Assembly (NCBI GenBank): GCA_005880615.1
Contig: VBID01000118.1
Span: forward strand, 1-55,316
Length of the DNA stretch: 55,316 bases
Direction: 5' to 3'
Source: Chloroflexota bacterium
GTDB lineage: Bacteria; Chloroflexota; Dormibacteria; CF-121
In this document: positions 50,277-55,316 of the stretch, in pieces
Position numbering within the stretch: the stretch's first letter is position 1
Layout of the letters: each line of letters begins with the position of its first letter
Translations under genes and position numbers: made by a program
The notes under the pieces: generated by a model
What the model was told of the DNA's origin: nothing
What the model saw: the letters and a program-made list of their open reading frames with translations, nothing else
Database searches by the model: none

Positions 50277-51536
50277 TCATCGACCACCTATCGTCCCCTC
50301 CCCTCGGGGAGGGGCAGGGGAGGGGGTGGACGGGGTGATTGACCACTCCGATGGCATCCGCACCAGGCCGCTGTCGGCCAGGTGGTCCTGGCGCACGTGC
50401 AGCTCGATGCGCCGGTCCCAGTGGTCGTAGGTGACGCGGTCCTCCCGGTCGGTGATGGCCACCGACAGCGCATAGCCGCCCTCGAGCAGGTTCAGCTCAT
50501 CGATGCGAAACACGACGGAGCCGCTGCCGGCGATCTGGGGAATCTTGATGTGCGCCGCCCGGGTGTTGGTCCCATAGCAGTGGACCCCGTCACTGCGGTA
50601 GATCCCGACCCCGAACACCGGGTCGGCCACCGGAGCCGGGCAGCGGTAAGTGATCCGCACCTGCAGCGGCTCCCCCGAATCAAAGACGTACTGCGGCCGG
50701 CCACTGCCGTCGAGCACCTCCACCCGGGCGATCTCCGCCTGCCGGGTTCCCCAGCGCCGTGGATCCCGCCCCAGCCCGGGCGCGTCGGCGAGCGCCTCCT
50801 GCTCGCGCACCTGGACCGCGTCGAGGTACGCGCCGGTCACCTGCGACGGGACGCCGTCGGCGCGAATGTGCCCCTGGTCGATCCAGAGCGCCCGGTCGCA
50901 GAACTTCTCCACGGCCTTCAGGTCGTGCGACACCAGGACGATGGTCTTCTCCTCGGTGCGGAACCGGGAGATCCGGTCGAAGCACTTTTGGGCGAAGGCC
51001 GCGTCGCCCACGGCCAGCACCTCGTCGATCAGCAGGACATCGGGGTCAACGTTGACGGCGATGGAAAACGCCAGCCGCATGTACTGGCCGCTGGAGTAGG
51101 TCTTCACCGGGTTGTCGATGAAGTTGGCCAGCTCGCTGAAGGCGATGATCTCTTCCAGCCGCTGCCGGATGGTCGCCCGCCGGATACCCAGCAGGGCGCC
51201 GTTCAGAAAGATGTTCTCGCGCCCGGTGTAGTCGTGGTGGAAGCCGGTCCCCAGCTCCAGCAAGGCCGAGACCCGGCCATTCACCTCCAGGTGGCCGCCA
51301 TCCGGATGGAGGATGTGGGCGATCAGCTTCAGGGTCGTGCTCTTGCCCGAGCCATTGGGGCCGATGATCCCCACCGTGGTGCCTTCATCGATCTCGAAGG
51401 AGACGTCGCGCAGCGCCCAGAAGTCCTCGTACACCCCACGCCGACGGCGCAGAAACGACTCTTTGAACGAATCGTGGCGCTGGTGATAGATGCGGTACCG
51501 CTTGGAGACATCCTCGAGCGTAACGGCGGCGGGCAT
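50277..51536 (-). CDS. ABC transporter ATP-binding protein for polysaccharide export (Wzt/TagH-like with C-terminal domain)
   Basis: 419 residues. Walker A GPNGSGKST (59-67), signature SSGQYMRLAFS and Walker B VLLIDEVLAVGD make an intact ATPase. About 150 residues after residue 260 form a Wzt_C-type beta domain (VRITYRCPAPVADPVFGVGIYRSDGV) that in known systems reads the chain-terminating group of the polymer. The last ~20 residues (TPSPAPPRGEGT...) are encoded by a GC-rich inverted repeat like the neighbouring dispersed element and are probably a repeat-derived tail. The ATG shares its A with the permease TGA (TGATG). It acts with the permease to export the finished glycan. Confidence 0.95.
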   Translation of the reverse strand: MPAAVTLEDVSKRYRIYHQRHDSFKESFLRRRRGVYEDFWALRDVSFEIDEGTTVGIIGPNGSGKSTTLKLIAHILHPDGGHLEVNGRVSALLELGTGFHHDYTGRENIFLNGALLGIRRATIRQRLEEIIAFSELANFIDNPVKTYSSGQYMRLAFSIAVNVDPDVLLIDEVLAVGDAAFAQKCFDRISRFRTEEKTIVLVSHDLKAVEKFCDRALWIDQGHIRADGVPSQVTGAYLDAVQVREQEALADAPGLGRDPRRWGTRQAEIARVEVLDGSGRPQYVFDSGEPLQVRITYRCPAPVADPVFGVGIYRSDGVHCYGTNTRAAHIKIPQIAGSGSVVFRIDELNLLEGGYALSVAITDREDRVTYDHWDRRIELHVRQDHLADSGLVRMPSEWSITPSTPSPAPPRGEGTIGGR

Positions 51537-52375
51537 CAGACTTCCTCCGCGAAGCGCCGCTTCAGCCGCCCGTAACCCAGCCAGCCGACCGCCAGCATGA
51601 TCAGGGCCACGCCCGCGAACGCCCCCAACGACGCCCAGTCTGGCATCCGCCCGTAGTACCAGAGCGATTGGTAGCAGGAAATCAGCCAGGCCATCGGGTT
51701 GGCCTCGAAGAGGGGCCGCAGCCCCGCGGGCACCAGGTCCAGGGAATAGACCACCGGCGTCCCAAAGAACCAGACGATGAGCAGCACGCTCAGGAAGTAC
51801 TGGACATCGCGGAAGAACACATCGAAGGCCGCCAGCAGGGAGCCCAGTCCAACGGTGAAGGCAATCTGCAGAGCGATGAGGACCGGCAGCAGGAGCAGCG
51901 AGAGGCCGAGGTGAACCCCGAAGATGATGGCGAGCGCCGCCAGCAGCGTCAGGCTGATCAGGAAGTTCACGGTGGCGGAGAGCACGGCGGAGATGGGCAG
52001 GATCTCCAGCGGGAAGTAGACCTTGCGCACGATGCCGGCGTTGTCGACCACCGACGTCGTGGCGCCGGACAGGCTCAACGCGAAGGCGTTCCAGGGCACC
52101 AGTCCCGCCAACAGGAAGACCGGGTAGCGCGGGATCGGTACCCGCGCGATCTTGGAGAAGACCACGGTGTAGACCAGCATCAACAGCAATGGATTGAGGA
52201 GCGACCAGAAGACCCCCAGGACGGACCCGCGATACTTGGTCTTCAGGTCCCGCGCGATCAGGTTGGTCGTCAATTCCCAGTATGCGAGCACCTCCTCGAC
52301 CCCGCGCCGGAGCGTCCCGGCCCGGGATGGCCGCACTGGGCGGGTCCGGGCAGCCGTGAGCGGATCAGTATGCAT
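51536..52375 (-). CDS. ABC transporter permease for polysaccharide export (Wzm/TagG-like)
   Basis: 279 residues with six membrane helices. The N-terminal cytoplasmic segment 'LTTNLIARDLKTKYRGSVLGVFWSLLNP' is the hallmark of the ABC-2 polysaccharide/teichoic acid exporters, and the amphipathic part before the third helix 'VVDNAGIVRKVYFPLEILPI' is the known coupling region. With the Wzt-like ATPase it forms a transporter that extrudes lipid-linked glycan completed in the cytoplasm. Its ATG overlaps the end of the glycosylphosphotransferase gene by 11 nt. Confidence 0.94.
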   Translation of the reverse strand: MHTDPLTAARTRPVRPSRAGTLRRGVEEVLAYWELTTNLIARDLKTKYRGSVLGVFWSLLNPLLLMLVYTVVFSKIARVPIPRYPVFLLAGLVPWNAFALSLSGATTSVVDNAGIVRKVYFPLEILPISAVLSATVNFLISLTLLAALAIIFGVHLGLSLLLLPVLIALQIAFTVGLGSLLAAFDVFFRDVQYFLSVLLIVWFFGTPVVYSLDLVPAGLRPLFEANPMAWLISCYQSLWYYGRMPDWASLGAFAGVALIMLAVGWLGYGRLKRRFAEEV

Positions 52376-53762
52376 GGCGGTGCACGAACACCCGGCCCGT
52401 GGTCAGCAGCAGGATCTTGATGTCCAACACCAGGGACCAGTTCTCGATGTAATAAATATCGTAGATGGTGCGGTTGGCAATCGAGGTATCGCCCCGCAAG
52501 TCGTTGACCTGAGCCCAGCCGGTGACCCCCGGCTGGACCTGGTGCCGTTCCAGGTAGCGCGGGATCTCGGCCGAGAACCGCTCCACGAAGAAGGGCCGTT
52601 CGGGACGCGGCCCGACCAGGCTCATCTCGCCCCGGATGATATTGATCAGTTGGGGCAGCTCGTCCAGGCTGAGCCGGCGCATGAAGCGCCCCACGCCGGT
52701 GCGCCGCGCGTCGTCGGGCGCGGTGAAGACCGGCCCGGTGGCGGCTTCGGCGTCGGCGATCATCGACCGGAACTTCAGCACCGTGAACACCCGGCCCTCC
52801 CGGCCAACCCGCTCCTGCCGGTAGAAGACGGGCCCTGGGGAGGTGAGCTTGATCAACCCGGCCAGCGCCAGCATCACCGGCGAGAGCAGCACCAGCAGGA
52901 TCAGGCTGACCAGCAGGTCGAACGACCGTTTCAGGATTCGAGCCAGGCCGGTCAGCTGGCTGTGGCGCACGCCCACCAGCGGGATGCCATCGATGACGTC
53001 GGCCGAAACCCTGGTGGTGATGATTTCGAAGAGGTCTGGCAGCATGCGGAAGTCGACCCGCAGGTCCTCGCACGTCTTGATCAGGTGCAACAGGGTCTCG
53101 TGGTCGGCGCCGGGTAACGCGATGAAGACGCGGTCGGCCTGGGCTTCGCGGACCCGGTCCGGGAGTTCGGCGAGCTTGCCGATCACCCGAGCCCCGGCGA
53201 ACACGGCCCCCGGCTCGAGGCGATCGTCCAGGATGCCGCAGACCTGATAGCCGTAACCGGGGAACATGGTCATCCGGTGGATGAGCAGCTCACTGCCGGC
53301 TCCCGTCCCCACGATCAGCACCCGGTCCATACCAACGCCGCGGCGCTGCTGGGCCAGCCGAACCTGTCGCAGGATGGCGCGGTTGACGGCAATCAGGATG
53401 AATGCCGCAGTGATCGTATAGAGGAGCACCAGCCGAGAGTAGGAGAAGCTCCGGTACAGCGACATGAGGGCCAGGGCGATGAGGCCGGCGACGACCGTGG
53501 CGCCAATGATGGAGAAGAGATCATCCAGCAGGGCGCGCCCCCGCTGGGTCCGGTAGATGCCGCTCAGCGCGAAGGTCATCAGAAAGACCATGACCAGCAC
53601 CGGGATGGCCGCCAGGTAAGCCCCGAACGCCGGCGGCTCGTTGCCGGGGATGGGGATCGGGTCCAGGTGGATGCGGTAGTTGAAGGCCACGAGGAGGGCC
53701 ACCGCCACGGCCACGGCGTCCAGGACCGGGCGGAGCCAGGGGGGCACGCCGCGCCTACCCAT
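52365..53762 (-). CDS. Long-form polyprenyl glycosylphosphotransferase (WbaP/WcaJ type)
   Basis: 465 residues from ATG 53762, which lies 8 nt inside the methyltransferase gene. Four N-terminal membrane helices (about 10-125), a central Rossmann-like CoA-binding domain (VLIVGTGAGSELL) and the C-terminal catalytic domain with a further hydrophobic helix: LTSPGPVFYRQERVGREG, LKFRSM, RRLSLDELPQL, GEMSLVGPRPE and GVTGWAQVNDLRGDTS. It starts assembly by placing a sugar-1-phosphate on undecaprenyl phosphate. This is the second initiating enzyme of the window, so the two clusters probably begin their glycans independently. Confidence 0.95.
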   Translation of the reverse strand: MGRRGVPPWLRPVLDAVAVAVALLVAFNYRIHLDPIPIPGNEPPAFGAYLAAIPVLVMVFLMTFALSGIYRTQRGRALLDDLFSIIGATVVAGLIALALMSLYRSFSYSRLVLLYTITAAFILIAVNRAILRQVRLAQQRRGVGMDRVLIVGTGAGSELLIHRMTMFPGYGYQVCGILDDRLEPGAVFAGARVIGKLAELPDRVREAQADRVFIALPGADHETLLHLIKTCEDLRVDFRMLPDLFEIITTRVSADVIDGIPLVGVRHSQLTGLARILKRSFDLLVSLILLVLLSPVMLALAGLIKLTSPGPVFYRQERVGREGRVFTVLKFRSMIADAEAATGPVFTAPDDARRTGVGRFMRRLSLDELPQLINIIRGEMSLVGPRPERPFFVERFSAEIPRYLERHQVQPGVTGWAQVNDLRGDTSIANRTIYDIYYIENWSLVLDIKILLLTTGRVFVHRHAY

Positions 53763-54501
53763 GGGCCGTACGGCCTGCTGGGCGCGGCTTGCGCAGCACC
53801 AGCCAGGCATAGGAGGTGAAGCGGGTGCTGCGCCGGCGGGCCATGGTTGTGTTGAACCAGGCTTCCAACCCGCCCAGCACCGGGACCGCGTGCGCGTAGG
53901 TGGTGCCATAGAACGGCCGGTACTCCTCGATTCCGTAGCCCAGGCCTTCAAAGAAGCGGTGCATCCGGGGGGTTGGGCCGAAGCACTTCGAGTAGCGGAC
54001 CGGGAACTTGGGGATCTCTGAGGCCCGATGCGGCCAGAGCGCCACCACCAGCCGCCGCGCGGCTTGTTCGGGAAGGAGCCGGTTGAGTACGAAGGCGGGG
54101 GCGAACAAGGTGGGGAACAGGTGGAAAGCGGCCCCGTCGGGTCGCAACAGGCTGAAGACGTTTCGGTGCATAGCCGCGCCGTCGCGAACGTGCTCGGCCA
54201 CCATCCGCGAGAACATGAAGTCGTAGCGGTCCGCGATGGAGCTCGCGTCGAGCGCCCCGATGTCGCCGACCACCTTGGTGTAGCCGTCGGGGGCCCGCCT
54301 CAACTCATGCGCCGAGACGTCGAGGATGGTGTAGTCGAGCTTCAGCGCCCGCACCTCGTCCAGGCTCAACAGCGGGGAGCGACCACCGCCGATCTCGCAG
54401 ACGGTCCGGGCACCGCTCGCGGTGATCAGCTGGCAGCACCGGTCCTTGAAGTGGACATCGGCGTAGGCGGAGTCGAGCGGGTCGGTCTTGGGGTCGATCA
54501 C
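53755..54501 (-). CDS. Class I SAM-dependent methyltransferase
   Basis: 248 residues from GTG 54501, overlapping the TGA of the ligase-like gene (GTGA). A SAM-binding loop VCEIGGGRSPLL replaces the more usual GxGxG, followed by LDYTILDVSAHEL and the YDFMFSRMVAEHVRDG post-motif region. The C-terminal half has a hydrophobic segment (LFAPAFVLNRLLPEQAARRL). It lies in an ABC-type export cluster whose ATPase carries a Wzt_C-like domain. In known systems of this type a terminal methyl group stops chain growth and is read by Wzt, so a capping methyltransferase is a reasonable inference. Confidence 0.87.
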   Translation of the reverse strand: MIDPKTDPLDSAYADVHFKDRCCQLITASGARTVCEIGGGRSPLLSLDEVRALKLDYTILDVSAHELRRAPDGYTKVVGDIGALDASSIADRYDFMFSRMVAEHVRDGAAMHRNVFSLLRPDGAAFHLFPTLFAPAFVLNRLLPEQAARRLVVALWPHRASEIPKFPVRYSKCFGPTPRMHRFFEGLGYGIEEYRPFYGTTYAHAVPVLGGLEAWFNTTMARRRSTRFTSYAWLVLRKPRPAGRTAHG

Positions 54502-55316
54502 GCCTCCACTTCCTGGCCCCCCCATCGGACGCCGGCCCAGCCTACCGCCAGCAGCACCCAGAACTCGGTGCTCAGATCGTTCTTCCAGTAGGGCACGTCC
54601 ACCAGACCGTGCACGACGATGGCGACCAGCGCCAGGAAGATGCCCAGCTCGATCGGCCGCCAGTCACGGCTGGCACTGCGCCAGGCCCGCCAGCAAAGTC
54701 GCAGGCCGGCCACCACGATCCAGGTGAAGGCGGCCAACCCCAAGAGCCCGGCCTCGGTCCAGAAATTCAGCACGATATTGTGCGGATAGATGAGTCGATC
54801 CGTGAAGACGGCGCCCCTCCGGTACGGGGCAACGGTGTCGGCAAAACCACTGAGGCCGCTGCCGAAGACCGGGTGGTCGCGCAGCATCCGGAGGGTGGCT
54901 TTCCACAGCTGGTAGCGCTCCACCAGCGAGTTGTTCGGATCGGCGAAATTGACCTCATGGCCGAGGCGGCTGGCGACCGGAGGAATGCGGCTCACAACGA
55001 CGCCCGCGACTACCACCGCCGGGACCAGGATCCATCGGCGTGGGTGGGTGGCCGCCAGCAGCAGGGCCAATACGGCCAGGGCCAGGTAGCCCGCGCGCGA
55101 GAAGCTGAGCAGCGTCCCGGCGCCGGTCACCAGCAGGACGGCCACGCTGATCAGCCGCTCCATGCGGTCCCGGGCATACAGCGCCAGGCTGGCCGCCACC
55201 GCGATCAGCGGGATGCAAAACAGGGCCACCGCGTTTTGGGTGGTGTAGATCACTACCGGCGGTGCCCCCGCCAGGTTGAGGGTGTGATGACGGGCCGCCT
55301 GGAGCACCACGAAGGC
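54498..55316 (-). CDS. O-antigen ligase-like membrane protein (5' end outside window)
   Basis: The last 272 residues are visible; the frame is open at the right edge (a GTG at 55310 is probably internal). Several membrane helices flank a loop with the O-antigen ligase signature PHNIVLNFWTEAGLLGL and the preceding 'HPVFGSGLSGFAD'. Such proteins attach finished glycans to a lipid or protein acceptor outside the membrane or act as polymerases. With an ABC exporter downstream, ligation is more likely than polymerisation. It is coupled to the methyltransferase gene by GTGA. Confidence 0.88.
   Translation of the reverse strand, partial: AFVVLQAARHHTLNLAGAPPVVIYTTQNAVALFCIPLIAVAASLALYARDRMERLISVAVLLVTGAGTLLSFSRAGYLALAVLALLLAATHPRRWILVPAVVVAGVVVSRIPPVASRLGHEVNFADPNNSLVERYQLWKATLRMLRDHPVFGSGLSGFADTVAPYRRGAVFTDRLIYPHNIVLNFWTEAGLLGLAAFTWIVVAGLRLCWRAWRSASRDWRPIELGIFLALVAIVVHGLVDVPYWKNDLSTEFWVLLAVGWAGVRWGGQEVEA

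Noticed and set aside
53277-53819. 180-residue plus-strand ORF
   Set aside because: It is antisense to the long-form glycosylphosphotransferase, rich in Q/H/R/G, with no motif or promoter.

Overview
The window is a high-GC bacterial chromosome segment given over almost entirely to the cell surface: polysaccharide synthesis and export, and very large secreted repeat proteins. GTG and TTG starts are common, genes are packed with NTGA or TGATG start/stop overlaps, and there are lipoproteins, PKD arrays, Thr/Pro linkers and 'DTRDGTG...LNVTVT' cell-surface repeats. This gene style suggests a free-living member of the Chloroflexota or a neighbouring lineage such as Dormibacterota. That placement is inference from gene style only. 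I saw no rRNA, tRNA, CRISPR array, transposase or integrase.

Left cluster (minus strand, about 16.3 kb down to 1). A single promoter with a palindromic operator precedes a chain of 14 nearly all overlapping genes: Wzz-like co-polymerase, a small protein in the usual BY-kinase position, DegT aminotransferase, CapD-type dehydratase, a 58-residue membrane protein, GT4, an HprK-like kinase, an RtcB-like protein, a 144-residue unknown, an APH-fold kinase, an O-antigen ligase/polymerase-like protein, a flippase, a sugar-1-phosphate transferase and, last, a secreted beta-helix/PKD protein that runs off the window. The HprK-like / RtcB-like / unknown / APH-like quartet has no standard role in polysaccharide assembly and is the best candidate for an undescribed sub-system.

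Regulation and surface proteins (16.4-34.6 kb). A NarL-type response regulator follows a secreted protein gene. A cytoplasmic GAF histidine kinase (25.5-27.3 kb) and an XRE-TPR regulator (27.7-29.0 kb) are nearby. Between and beyond them lie an 1882-residue protein with 14 PKD repeats, a membrane-anchored paralogue of its N-terminal module, a proline-rich stalk protein, a phosphoesterase/glycosidase-like/cell-surface-repeat protein and a kelch protein. Five promoters here and at 40.1 kb carry a 16-bp operator of the form TGGNNA-N4-TNACCA (or a close variant) abutting the -35 box. I propose they form one surface regulon controlled by the local two-component system.

Right half. A plus-strand operon (35.2-40.1 kb) encodes a methyltransferase, a DUF2142 GT-C-like protein, a two-TM unknown, a dolichol-phosphate-mannose-synthase-like GT2, a DUF2304 protein and a GT2 that apparently starts at CTG. 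Then come a secreted protein, a cupin, a DUF5654 protein, two lipoproteins (one with a Hint domain) and a frameshifted Fic C-terminal remnant beside a cluster of TTATCG motifs. The final minus-strand cluster (45.7-55.3 kb) is an ABC-transporter-dependent pathway: O-antigen ligase-like protein, methyltransferase, polyprenyl glycosylphosphotransferase, Wzm and Wzt homologues and four glycosyltransferases. The window therefore pairs a Wzx/Wzz/ligase-type system with a Wzm/Wzt-type system.
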